Shown one piece after another: positions 18,628 through 26,810 of a DNA stretch of 64,000 nucleotides; the first letter of the stretch is position 1; each line of letters starts with the position of its first letter. The notes below the pieces were generated by a model. It was not told the DNA's origin, did no database searches, and was given only the letters and a program-made list of their open reading frames with translations. The translations under genes were made by a program, and so were the position numbers. This stretch comes from Listeria sp. PSOL-1 (GTDB lineage: Bacteria; Bacillota; Bacilli; Lactobacillales; Listeriaceae), in assembly GCF_902806445.1 (NCBI RefSeq), contig NZ_LR760298.1, positions 1,550,001 through 1,614,000 of the forward strand, read 5' to 3'.

Positions 18628-19919
18628 CCTTTCTTACCTCCCTCAGCCGCAGTTTGTTCAATAATAGCAAGCAAATTTTTCGCTGCTGTTTCTGCGCTAA
18701 ACTCTGTATATGCAATCTCTTTAATTTTACTTTGTAAGCTTTGTAATTGTTCTTTTTCTCCCATTAATTTTACTAATCTATCCGCTAGTTGCTGAGGATA
18801 TTTGTAATCTACGTAATAACCAATTTCATGTTTTTCAACAATATCTTTCGTCCAGCCATTTGAATTGACAATAATCGGCTTTCCAGCAGCTAATGCATCG
18901 AAAAATTTGTTTGGTGAATTTGTAGCTAGTATCGGCTTGGGTAAAAAACTAGTTATCGTAATATTTGCTAAATCCACGTAAGTTGGCACATCACGTTTCG
19001 TAATCATGTCACTAAAAATTACATTTTTAAGCCCTTTTTGTTTACTAACCGCTTCTAAATGCGGTTTTGTCTTGCCATTACCGACAATTAAAAATTTAAT
19101 ATTATTAATATCGCATTTTTGCAAAATCTCTGCTGCATCAAGTAAATATTGCAATCCATTCGCTTCTCCCATTGCTCCAATATGCGATACCACAAATTCT
19201 CCCTTAAGGTCCCATTTGGAAATGAGTTCTTGCTTTAATGTCTGATTGATATTTGCTTCTGTAAAAAGTTCTAAGTCTGCTAAATTAGGAATTACAGACG
19301 TTTTTTTAGTAGGAATCCCGCATTCATGGACACCTTTAGCCATTCCTGGCGAAAGGCAAATGACATGTGCTGCTTTTTTATAAATTCGTTTTTCAACATA
19401 ACGCAAGAAATTTTGTACGATCTTAGACCGAATGTAACCCATTTGAATTGGTGCTTCAGGCCATAAATCTCGCACTTCAAAAATAAATGGTGCTTTTAGC
19501 TTTTTACTAAGTCGCATAGCAGGAATTCCAATCGTTAACGGTGTCGAAGTTGCAAAAATCAAATCAATGTTCGTTAACTTTTTGCCAATTTCTTCAGCTT
19601 GTCGCATAAATCTCAAAAATTCGGAAATCCGCTTTCTTTTATTCAGAAAATTGCTGTAATTACTTTCTACTGCCAAAATATTCACTCCGGCAATTTGGTA
19701 ATATTTAACGCCATTCTCGACTTTATAAGGCTCTTCTTTTTTCATGAAAGCATCTGTTGTGATAACTGTGACATGATGCCCGTATTCAACTAATTTTTGT
19801 GAAAAGATAAAACTACGAACAGATGTAGAAGAAGACAATGTTGCAAAATATTGATGCAGATATAAAATATTTAATGGTTTGCTACTTTTACTTAATTGGG
19901 AATGTTGACTTTTTTCCAT
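18624..19919 (-). CDS. GT4 glycosyltransferase, WbuB-like
   Basis: 431 aa. The opening LNILYLHQYFATLSSSTSVRSFIFSQKL and the middle FEVRDLWPEAPIQMG resemble WbuB-type GT4 enzymes. The donor site is in FDALAAGKPIIVNSNG. The start at 19919 lies 28 bp inside the lipoprotein gene and has only a weak ribosome site. It heads the biosynthetic run, so the promoter is probably upstream of the lipoprotein or earlier. Confidence 0.83.
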   Translation of the reverse strand: MEKSQHSQLSKSSKPLNILYLHQYFATLSSSTSVRSFIFSQKLVEYGHHVTVITTDAFMKKEEPYKVENGVKYYQIAGVNILAVESNYSNFLNKRKRISEFLRFMRQAEEIGKKLTNIDLIFATSTPLTIGIPAMRLSKKLKAPFIFEVRDLWPEAPIQMGYIRSKIVQNFLRYVEKRIYKKAAHVICLSPGMAKGVHECGIPTKKTSVIPNLADLELFTEANINQTLKQELISKWDLKGEFVVSHIGAMGEANGLQYLLDAAEILQKCDINNIKFLIVGNGKTKPHLEAVSKQKGLKNVIFSDMITKRDVPTYVDLANITITSFLPKPILATNSPNKFFDALAAGKPIIVNSNGWTKDIVEKHEIGYYVDYKYPQQLADRLVKLMGEKEQLQSLQSKIKEIAYTEFSAETAAKNLLAIIEQTAAEGGKKG

Positions 19920-20332
19920 ACTGCTTTTTCCGTCGAATTAATTGGACTATAAATCAATTCAGCTTCTTTTAACTTATCAGAAATGATGTAATAGCCTTTT
20001 CCTTCTTTTTCTTCGCCTGGTTTAAGTACTTCATTAATATTTTTTAGATTACCTTCTGCATAAAAATAATGTTCGTCATTATCGGATAAAAAGAAATCAG
20101 CAGCCACAATGCCTTGTTCTTTTTTTGAAATGTTTTTTACTTTATAAGAAACAACTAATCTTTTTTTATTCTTTTGATCACTATCTTGTATAGCAACCTT
20201 CGTTGGTGTAATCTGCCATGAGGCTGTTTTTTTCGTCGTTAATTTTTGTTCTTTTGGTTTAGCATTATCAGAACATGCTGTTAATCCAAAAAGCAACATC
20301 AATAAACTTACTATATAACAAATTTTCTTCAA
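19892..20332 (-). CDS. small lipoprotein of unknown function
   Basis: 146 aa. The N-terminus MKKICYIVSLLMLLFGLTACS has a clear lipobox with Cys20. The mature part has KKRLVVSYKVKNISKKEQGI and PGEEKEGKGYYII, an Ig-like pattern like the DUF4352/DUF5067 group of Gram-positive lipoproteins. It sits between the 1049-aa Ig protein and the glycosyltransferases. Function is unknown; it may help display or secretion of matrix components. Confidence 0.75.
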   Translation of the reverse strand: MKKICYIVSLLMLLFGLTACSDNAKPKEQKLTTKKTASWQITPTKVAIQDSDQKNKKRLVVSYKVKNISKKEQGIVAADFFLSDNDEHYFYAEGNLKNINEVLKPGEEKEGKGYYIISDKLKEAELIYSPINSTEKAVWKKVNIPN

Positions 20333-20356
20333 TTAACTCGCTCCTTACTTAATATT

Positions 20357-20395
20357 ATTCAACCAAAAAGACTTTAAAAGTCTTTTTGGTTGAAT
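20357..20395 (-). terminator. hairpin between the 1049-aa Ig gene and the polysaccharide genes
   Basis: A 17-bp stem (ATTCAACCAAAAAGACT and its complement) around a 5-nt loop starts 12 bases after the stop of the 1049-aa protein gene. The U-run on the minus strand is poor (AATAATATT), so it may terminate only partly and reduce transcription into the cps-type genes, or protect the 3' end. Confidence 0.7.
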
Positions 20396-20406
20396 GAAGT
20401 AGACTC

Positions 20407-23400
20407 TTATTGAACGACGTCAACACTTATTCTGTTAATTTCTTTATATGCGTTGTTAACTAATACAACTTCAACTTTATCATCAGCTGTGATTTTTAGA
20501 TTGCTTAAGTTTTCAAATTTGTATTTGCCATTTTCTGCTACTGCTTGAGTTTTAACTACGCCATTTACAAATAGACGTACTTTAAATCCTAGCGTACCAT
20601 ATGAGCCTGTTAGGTTATCTGTACCTAATTTGTAGCTGCTATCTACTGTTAATGTGTCAAGTCCTGCTGCGTTAGAAACTTCTACAGCTACTCGTTTTAC
20701 TTCTTTATATTGTGAATCTACTGCAACAAGCTCTACTTTATCAGTTGCTGCTGTGATAAAGCGATCTACATTAGCAAAGCTGAATGTTTTAGTTGCTTCA
20801 TCTGTAGTTGCCTGTGCTACTACCTTGTCGTTAACGAAAAGACGAACTTTACTGATGCCCTTACCATATGAACCGCTAAGTGTTTTATCACCTGCGTTAT
20901 ACGGATTGTAGCTAAGTGTATTTAATTCTCCTTCAAGTTTAACGGATTGACGATTAATTTCTTGATATTTAGAGTTTACTGCAATCACTTCTACTTTATC
21001 TTGATTTGAAGTAATAAATTGACTAACGTTTTTGAATGCATATTTACCTGCGCTATTTGTTGCTTGTGCTACGATTGAACCATTTACAGCTAGACGTACT
21101 TTATATACGCTTGTTCCGTGTGTACCTTCTAAAGTTTCGCTACCCATTGTATAAGGTTGAACTGTAAGCTGATTTGCTGTAGAAGCTTCAACCTCTACGT
21201 CACCACGATAAATTTCTTCATAACGTTTGTTTACTGCAACAACTTCTACTTTATCAGTTGGACCTGTGATAAGGTGATCTGCATTAACAAACTTAAATGT
21301 GTGTGTGCTTGGATCTAGAGTTGCTTGTGCTTTAACTTCGCCGTTTACAAACAAACGAACTTTATAGGCTACGTCTTCGTACTTACCTGTTAATTGCTCA
21401 GCGCCAAAGCTATATTTATCCGCTGAAAGTACTTTGATGTCTTCGCCAGTAACTTTAACTGGTAACGTTTTTACAGTTGCATAATTTTTATCAACACCAA
21501 CAACTTCTACTTTGTCATTTACAGATAGAACTAATTTATCCACATTATTGAATGTGTAAGTTCCATCTTTCGTTGTAGCTTGTGCAACAACTTCTCCATT
21601 AACAAATAGACGTACTTTAAAGATGTTTGCTCCATATGATCCACTAAATGTTGTTGTACCAACTTTTAATGATTCAGGAACACTTAAATCAGTTTTTGTT
21701 GAACGTGAAACTGTTTTTTCTGCTGCTTTAGAGATGTTTCCTGCAGCATCTACAAGTGTTACATTAACTACTGTTTTTTCTGCTTGTGGTTTGATGCTAA
21801 TTGAGAATTGGCCATCTTCACCTACAGTAGCTTGGCCGATTTCTTGACCATTTACTTTAGCAATTGCAGTGGAACCTGCTTCACCTTTACCAGTGATCGC
21901 TTTATCATCAGCAGTGATGTTGTTAACGATTGGCATATCAGGTGCAGTAACGTCTTTTACTTGAATAACTTTTGGCTTACTTACTTGGTCACCCTTTGTA
22001 AGAGTCATTGTTACAGTATAGCTTGGTAAAAGTTTATCGATAAGAATTGAGAATTTACCAGTAGAATCAACTGTACCAACATATGGGTTCTTAACAGCTG
22101 AACCATCTTTATCTGCTATAACAATTTTGAAATCAGCATTTGGTGTAGCTGTTCCTTCAATTTTTGTAGATTGATCTGTTATTTCGTTAACGATTGGTTG
22201 TGGTAAGTCTCCAGGTAAAACAGTCTTAGTTGTTGCGTCCCCTTTTACTCCTGATGGTTTAATTTGGATAACTTTGATTTTTGATCCTTCAGCTTGAGCT
22301 GGAATATCCACACTAAACGTACCGTCTTCAGCAACACTTGCAGTTTTAGTACCACCTGTTGGAAGTGTAACTTCTATTTTATTACCGTACGTTCCTTTAC
22401 CTTCTAGTTTAATGGTATCTGTGTAAATATCGTTAACAGTAGGTGCAGCTGGTTTAACAGCATCTTTAACTAAGATTTCACTTACTTCACTGACTTTACC
22501 ATTTCCAGAAGTAACTGCTTGTACTTTATCACCATATTCTGGTTTAGCAATTTCAACTACAAAATGTCCTTTATTGTCTGTATTTGTTACATAAGCTTGT
22601 TCACTACCACCTGGTTTGATTACTTTGATGTTTACATTAACAGCTAAATCTGCTTCACCTGTGATTGTTGTGCTGTCATTTGTTACTTCATTAATAGTAG
22701 GTTTTTCTAATTCACCTTGTCTAACTGGCAAAGAAGTTACTTCATCACTTGTATTTCCAGCAATATCTTGGTTAGCAACACGAACGACATGTCCCATGAT
22801 TTGACGAGGTAATTTAACAGAATAATTTCCTTCATTGTCTACTTGACCTTTAACAACTTGGCCATCTTCAGTTGTTAGAATAACCGTTGTATTAGGTTCT
22901 GCTTTACCTGTTGCTAAGTTAGTATCTGTATAAATTGGGTTAATTGTTGGTGCATCTGGAGGTGTCACGTCTGTATTTTTTAAAGATACATTCGTAATAT
23001 CCATTTTATCCCCTGCAACCCCTACGTGTGCATAGGCAATCACAACACGAACATCTTTGGTTTCTGGCGCTACATAAGTGATCTTTTTATCGCCATTTGG
23101 TTTTTCTTCGCCTGAGATTTTGTCACTAACTCCGTACATAATTCTTCCTGTTCCCTCTGCTGTGAATGAGAACTCATAAGTTTCCCCTTTTTCAACGTGT
23201 ACAGTTTGGCTTATAGTACCTAGATTATCACTTTTGTTATATAGATAAACGCCGTTATCAATTTGCTTAGCGAAAGTTTTATGTCCTAAAATAAACTCAC
23301 TATTTTCATTCTTGCTCATTTCAGGTACTAAAACCCCATTAAAATAAGCGTCCCAATATTTAAACCCTACTGCAGTAGATTCAAAATCCTTTAACATATT

Positions 23401-23556
23401 CACAGGTGTAACTGAACTTGAGAATAATGATGTTTTAACACCAGTGCTTGGTGCCGCGCTAACTGCTGCTGGTAATGAAGTAACAGCTGATGAAGCTAAT
23501 ACGTTCAACGCAACAAACATTGTAGCACCTTTCTTTAAAAATTTAACTTTTTTCAT
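20407..23556 (-). CDS. secreted Ig-repeat protein with carbohydrate-binding-like N-terminal domain (1049 aa)
   Basis: A signal peptide (about 1-35, ending AAVSAAP) is followed by a jelly-roll-like domain at about 45-195, with ISQTVHVEKGETYEFSFTA, typical of carbohydrate-binding modules. Then come five Big_6-like repeats (P.VN.IT....ITGKAEPN type, about 198-620) and five RLFVNGEV.AQAT units (about 625-1049). No LPXTG or other anchor is visible. The ATG has a strong AGGAGG site. It shares both repeat types with the 1864-aa protein at the other end of the block and lies 69 bp after the Crp/Fnr gene. A role in holding the polysaccharide is inference. Confidence 0.85.
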   Translation of the reverse strand: MKKVKFLKKGATMFVALNVLASSAVTSLPAAVSAAPSTGVKTSLFSSSVTPVNMLKDFESTAVGFKYWDAYFNGVLVPEMSKNENSEFILGHKTFAKQIDNGVYLYNKSDNLGTISQTVHVEKGETYEFSFTAEGTGRIMYGVSDKISGEEKPNGDKKITYVAPETKDVRVVIAYAHVGVAGDKMDITNVSLKNTDVTPPDAPTINPIYTDTNLATGKAEPNTTVILTTEDGQVVKGQVDNEGNYSVKLPRQIMGHVVRVANQDIAGNTSDEVTSLPVRQGELEKPTINEVTNDSTTITGEADLAVNVNIKVIKPGGSEQAYVTNTDNKGHFVVEIAKPEYGDKVQAVTSGNGKVSEVSEILVKDAVKPAAPTVNDIYTDTIKLEGKGTYGNKIEVTLPTGGTKTASVAEDGTFSVDIPAQAEGSKIKVIQIKPSGVKGDATTKTVLPGDLPQPIVNEITDQSTKIEGTATPNADFKIVIADKDGSAVKNPYVGTVDSTGKFSILIDKLLPSYTVTMTLTKGDQVSKPKVIQVKDVTAPDMPIVNNITADDKAITGKGEAGSTAIAKVNGQEIGQATVGEDGQFSISIKPQAEKTVVNVTLVDAAGNISKAAEKTVSRSTKTDLSVPESLKVGTTTFSGSYGANIFKVRLFVNGEVVAQATTKDGTYTFNNVDKLVLSVNDKVEVVGVDKNYATVKTLPVKVTGEDIKVLSADKYSFGAEQLTGKYEDVAYKVRLFVNGEVKAQATLDPSTHTFKFVNADHLITGPTDKVEVVAVNKRYEEIYRGDVEVEASTANQLTVQPYTMGSETLEGTHGTSVYKVRLAVNGSIVAQATNSAGKYAFKNVSQFITSNQDKVEVIAVNSKYQEINRQSVKLEGELNTLSYNPYNAGDKTLSGSYGKGISKVRLFVNDKVVAQATTDEATKTFSFANVDRFITAATDKVELVAVDSQYKEVKRVAVEVSNAAGLDTLTVDSSYKLGTDNLTGSYGTLGFKVRLFVNGVVKTQAVAENGKYKFENLSNLKITADDKVEVVLVNNAYKEINRISVDVVQ

Positions 23557-23625
23557 AATTCTAAATTTTCCTCCTTTTTAATATCTTAGATCGTACTGAA
23601 ATTTCACTCCCGACGATCACCCCCT

Positions 23626-24273
23626 TCAAGATTTGGAAGATGAAGTACGATCAATCTCTTCTTTCAAACCGTTTAAATCTAATATTTTCCATGGCTTAGT
23701 GCTCGTATCAATAATTCCTTGATTTTCTAATTTAACAATATAATTTGAGACAAGCTGTCGCGAGCAAAAGCAACAAGCTGCTATCATTTGTATATTTAGA
23801 AATAATGGTAGAGAATATAAATTTGTGCTCTCTTCCTTTAATGAGTGAAGCAAAAATTGTTGAATTCGCTTTTTAGGAGAAGGCGACAATAATTCGTTTA
23901 AAAACTTTCTTTCGTTGTTTTCTTCAACTAAAATCTCAAAAAAGAAATTCGCGAGCAAACCTTCTTTCTCTAAAAAATTAAATAACTCCTCTTGATTAAA
24001 AACATATATATACGAAGATGTTAAAGAATTTATTGTTATTTTTTGCTTAATGTATAAAGAACCAATGAGTATCTTTTGCTCACAAATAAATTTCACATTA
24101 CAATCACTCGTACGTGTAAATATCCCTGTATTTAAGAAATACACTTCCCCATCGTGAGGAATCAGAAATTCTCCTCTGCTAAACCTTATTCTTTTGCTAT
24201 TCACATTTCTCTTTATATGCTCAAAGAACATATCATCTTTTGAAATCAGTGTTTGAAATTCAGTAAATTCCAC
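23626..24273 (-). CDS. Crp/Fnr-family transcription regulator
   Basis: 215 aa, GTG start at 24273 behind an AGAGAGGA site. A cNMP-binding-type beta barrel at about 15-110 (IRFSRGEFLIPHDGEVYFLNTGIF) is followed by a long helix and a C-terminal winged helix with MIAACCFCSRQLVSNYIVKLENQGII. The Gly-Glu/Arg residues needed for cAMP binding are not evident, so the effector is unknown. Size and layout match the PrfA-like Crp/Fnr group, which is expanded in Listeria, but it is not PrfA itself. It lies directly upstream of the 1049-aa Ig gene on the same strand and is a likely regulator of the block. Confidence 0.82.
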   Translation of the reverse strand: MEFTEFQTLISKDDMFFEHIKRNVNSKRIRFSRGEFLIPHDGEVYFLNTGIFTRTSDCNVKFICEQKILIGSLYIKQKITINSLTSSYIYVFNQEELFNFLEKEGLLANFFFEILVEENNERKFLNELLSPSPKKRIQQFLLHSLKEESTNLYSLPLFLNIQMIAACCFCSRQLVSNYIVKLENQGIIDTSTKPWKILDLNGLKEEIDRTSSSKS

Positions 24274-24409
24274 TATTATATCCTCTCTTTTTTTGATGCT
24301 AACGTTAGTTTAATCTGCTGATCCAAACAATAAAATATAAGATATTGTTAATAAATGACATATTAGCGAATTAATGTTAAGGTTTATCATTTTTTCATGG
24401 ATATTCAGA
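24274..24409 (-). promoter_or_regulatory. promoter region of the Crp/Fnr gene with palindromes
   Basis: Contains the perfect palindrome CTAACGTTAG at about 24300 and the imperfect dyad TGTTAATAAATGACA at about 24347-24361, the second resembling a Crp/Fnr-type operator. Either could serve autoregulation. I see no clear -35/-10 pair. Confidence 0.35.
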
Positions 24410-24649
24410 TTAAGTTTTTAAATATTGATTAAGATCTGCTTTACTAACTGCACAAAACCCTTTTTTCAAAAGAACGACATATTTAGCGATACAAAATTCA
24501 GCTGATATATTTTTGTTCTTAGCAAAGGTTGTGCAAGAAAAAGTACTTTTCTTCATTTTATTCAGCTCTAACTCTGCTAACATGTTGAAAAGCTGGTATT
24601 TTAGATATGCTATATCACTTGCTTTATAAAGTAAATGAGATTCTGTCAT
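24410..24649 (-). CDS. small Cys-containing protein of unknown function
   Basis: 79 aa, not recognised. It is mostly helical, with three Cys in the second half (FSCTTF, EFCIAK, GFCAV) and a Lys-rich composition. There is no signal peptide or membrane segment. The ribosome site (AAGGCAGG) is weak. It lies between the Crp/Fnr gene and the 105-bp repeat array and shares the regulator's strand, so it may be an accessory factor. The chance of a spurious frame is real. Confidence 0.45.
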   Translation of the reverse strand: MTESHLLYKASDIAYLKYQLFNMLAELELNKMKKSTFSCTTFAKNKNISAEFCIAKYVVLLKKGFCAVSKADLNQYLKT

Positions 24650-24688
24650 ATTTTTGATCGACCTGCCTTCTTTTTAGCTCCTTGTGAC

Positions 24689-25272
24689 ATAATAACCTAA
24701 AACTTTATGCTTCGTTTTTGTAGTTATCTTCATATTTAAATGAATTGTGACTTTTTATTGTCGAGTTGTGATGCTCACTTCCTTTCTTATAACATAATAA
24801 CCTAAAACTTTATGCTTTATTTTTATAGCTCTTTTTGTTTTTGAATGAATTGTGACTTTTTATTGTCGAGCTATGTTTTTTCTATTTACTTAAAAGATAA
24901 TAACGCAAAACTTTATGCTTTGTTTTTACAACTCTCTTCGTTTTTAAATGAATTGTGACTTTTTATTGTCGAGTTGTCATTTATTATTACCTTCTTAAAA
25001 GATAATAACGCAAAACTTTATGCTTCATTTTCACAACTCTCTTCGTTTTCAACTGAATTGTGACTTTTTATTGTCGAGTTGTATTTCTTTATTACCTTCT
25101 TGAAAGATAATAACCTAAAACTTTATGCTTCGTTTTTATAGCTTCCTTCATTTTTGAATGAATTATGACTTTTTATTGTCGAGTTATGCTTACTAGCATA
25201 AAACGCTATTCTTTATCTTTGTAATTCCCTTCATACGTAAATAAAATGTTTCTTTTTAGTGTCTATTTATCG
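24689..25272 (+). repeat. five ~105-bp non-coding tandem repeats plus a decayed sixth
   Basis: Units start with ATAATAACCTAAAACTTTAT-like sequence at 24689, 24794, 24897, 25002 and 25107 (spacings 105, 103, 105, 105). A degraded copy runs from about 25197 to 25272. Two blocks are nearly invariant: the opening ~24 nt and GAATTGTGACTTTTTATTGT followed by CGAG. The segments around them vary but stay complementary: ATAGCTC/GAGCTAT in unit 2, ACAACTC/GAGTTGT in units 3 and 4, ATAGCTT/GAGTTAT (G-U pairs on the plus strand) in unit 5. Each unit has a TTRAAA-like box 18 nt before TATGCT, a possible promoter. It could be an array of small hairpin RNAs or of regulator-binding sites. No gene is seen in it. 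Confidence 0.85.
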
Positions 25273-25337
25273 TTTCTTCTATCATTAGAATACAATACTT
25301 AATTCAAGTGATTACCTTCTCTATCAACCTAAATAGT

Positions 25338-25365
25338 TTGAAATCTATATAAAATCTTATATAAT
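25338..25365 (+). promoter_or_regulatory. sigma-A type promoter of the LytTR regulator
   Basis: TTGAAA at 25338-25343, a 16-nt spacer, then TATAAT at 25360-25365. The start codon is 39 nt downstream, behind the GAAGGAG site at about 25391. It sits just after the repeat array, so array-bound factors could act on it. Confidence 0.65.
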
Positions 25366-25404
25366 AACTGTATTATAAAAATATCGTTTCGAAGGAGCCT
25401 AAGT

Positions 25405-26142
25405 ATGAATATTTATCACTTAGAAGACGATTTATTTCAACAATTAAGTTTTAAAAAAGCTTTTGAAGCTAATAAGTTAACCGACTGGAGTAAGCTTATA
25501 GCTCCTGATCCTAAACATTTAGAAGACTTTTGGAACAATATAGCCAATTTAACTATTCTTGATAATGATATTTTTATTGTTGATATTGATTTAAAGCTTA
25601 CCTTTTCTGGTATTGATTTAGCTAGTTCTATAAGAGAAAAAAACAAATTATGTTATATCATCTTTTTGACAAACGATATAGACAAAGGCATTGATACAAT
25701 AAATCGTGCTATCTATCCCTATAAATATATCATTAAATCTTCATTAGATAGTGGCTATACAGAATTAATTACTGAACTGATCAAAATCAAACAAATGAAA
25801 TTGGAAGATGACACCATTCTTAAATTTAAATTAGGTTCAGAGTTAAATTTAATCTCCATTAGAGAAATAAATTACTTCCAAAGCTTAAAAGGTTTTAGGT
25901 CGACTGCAAAAATCCATTTAATCTATGGACAACAACTTGTTGAAAAAAAATTAGCATTTTTTAAAGCATTAGCGGAGCCTTTCCATTTCTATAATGGTTT
26001 ACGCGATCTGTCCATTAATATTCACAACATTAAAAGAATGACAGCTACTGAAGAATATATTGAATTCAATAATGGTGAAAAACTTTTTATCAGTTACCGA
26101 AGTATTAAGAAAGTTGAACAATTTATCAATGAAATGTTTTAA
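25405..26142 (+). CDS. orphan AgrA/ComE-like LytTR response regulator
   Basis: 245 aa. The N-terminal receiver has acidic residues in MNIYHLEDD, the phospho-acceptor Asp in IFIVDIDL, Thr in IFLTND and Lys in YIIKSS, so it looks functional. The C-terminal LytTR DNA-binding domain (about 135-243) includes INYFQSLKGF and FHFYNGLRDLSINIHNIKRM with a YRSIKKVEQFI end. No histidine kinase, AgrB-like protease or peptide gene adjoins it. Regulators of this type bind paired direct repeats upstream of their targets, which makes the neighbouring array an obvious candidate, although the usual LytTR consensus is not seen in it. Confidence 0.88.
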   Translation: MNIYHLEDDLFQQLSFKKAFEANKLTDWSKLIAPDPKHLEDFWNNIANLTILDNDIFIVDIDLKLTFSGIDLASSIREKNKLCYIIFLTNDIDKGIDTINRAIYPYKYIIKSSLDSGYTELITELIKIKQMKLEDDTILKFKLGSELNLISIREINYFQSLKGFRSTAKIHLIYGQQLVEKKLAFFKALAEPFHFYNGLRDLSINIHNIKRMTATEEYIEFNNGEKLFISYRSIKKVEQFINEMF

Positions 26143-26149
26143 TTGTTCT

Positions 26150-26178
26150 TTTTAGTTAGTCCTAAGTACTAACTAAAA
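26150..26178 (+). terminator. hairpin after the LytTR gene
   Basis: An 11-bp perfect stem TTTTAGTTAGT / ACTAACTAAAA with a 7-nt loop lies 7 bases after the stop. There is no U-run downstream on the plus strand, so termination may be weak. It could also mark the end of the insertion remnant. Confidence 0.5.
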
Positions 26179-26179
26179 C

Positions 26180-26570
26180 AAAGAAGAAAAGATTTAATGA
26201 GAGAAGTCTTCCAATTTGTAAAATTGGTGGACGTCCATCCTTAGTATGAACGTACCCTACTGCCAAACTACACCGTCGAGTAAAAAGCTTGTCCAATAGA
26301 TTATCTCTAATGGATGAATAATATGCTTTGTACGTCACCAAACTCGACTCGATCAATGCGGATTACAAATGTTATCGTTACAACGGCTGTGTTTCGATTA
26401 TACAATTCAAGCACAGTGTCTATCTGCCAAATGGGCGTGAAATCATGCCATCCTAAAATCTCCTGCATAGAAATATTTCATATCAGCACAAGCTTTAGAA
26501 TAAGAAATGTCGTCACTCTAGATAGACGAACTAGCTTTTGCTTACTTGAAAAACTCATTTGAAGTTTACT
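26180..26570 (-). pseudogene. decayed IS30-family transposase remnant
   Basis: On the minus strand, frames broken by stops and shifts read WQIDTVLELYNRNTAVVTI then VIRIDRVEFGDVQ. This resembles the WExDTV catalytic region of IS30-type transposases. Flanking pieces such as MSFSSKQKLVRLSRVTTFLI are in other frames. No intact frame or clear terminal inverted repeats remain. A 26587-26630 inverted repeat (GAGAGCAC...GTGCTCTC) may be part of one end. The family call rests on a short motif only. Confidence 0.45.
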
Positions 26571-26691
26571 AATTTCTCCGTTCGTGGATGAGAGCACGTG
26601 AAAAAACAAATTAGGTTTTGTGCTCTCTTATGGCGGCAAATTGATAAACTATCCCCCAAAGGTAAGTAAATTCTCAAGACACAAGCAAACA

Positions 26692-26742
26692 CGCCTCTAA
26701 AAATCAAACAACTGATTTTTAGAGGCGTGTTTTTTCTTTGGA
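26692..26742. terminator. strong bidirectional hairpin terminator
   Basis: A ~19-bp stem (ACACGCCTCTAAAAATCA and complement) with a short loop, followed by GTTTTTTCT on the plus strand. It lies about 70 bp downstream of the WxLIP gene (minus) and separates that operon from the IS remnant. Confidence 0.8.
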
Positions 26743-26810
26743 CTATCGTGGCACAGTTTCTGTATCAACTTAATTTACAAAAAGAATAAATGAAATAGGT
26801 TCATGAAGTA

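Noticed and set aside
23626-24273. prfA itself
   Set aside because: The layout is Crp/Fnr-like but the neighbours are not the virulence cluster and no PrfA boxes were seen.
24689-25272. CRISPR array
   Set aside because: Units are directly adjoining ~105-bp near-identical repeats without unique spacers, and no cas genes are near.
26314-26562. 82-aa plus-strand open frame
   Set aside because: The opposite strand carries the IS30-like motif pieces; this frame is their shadow.
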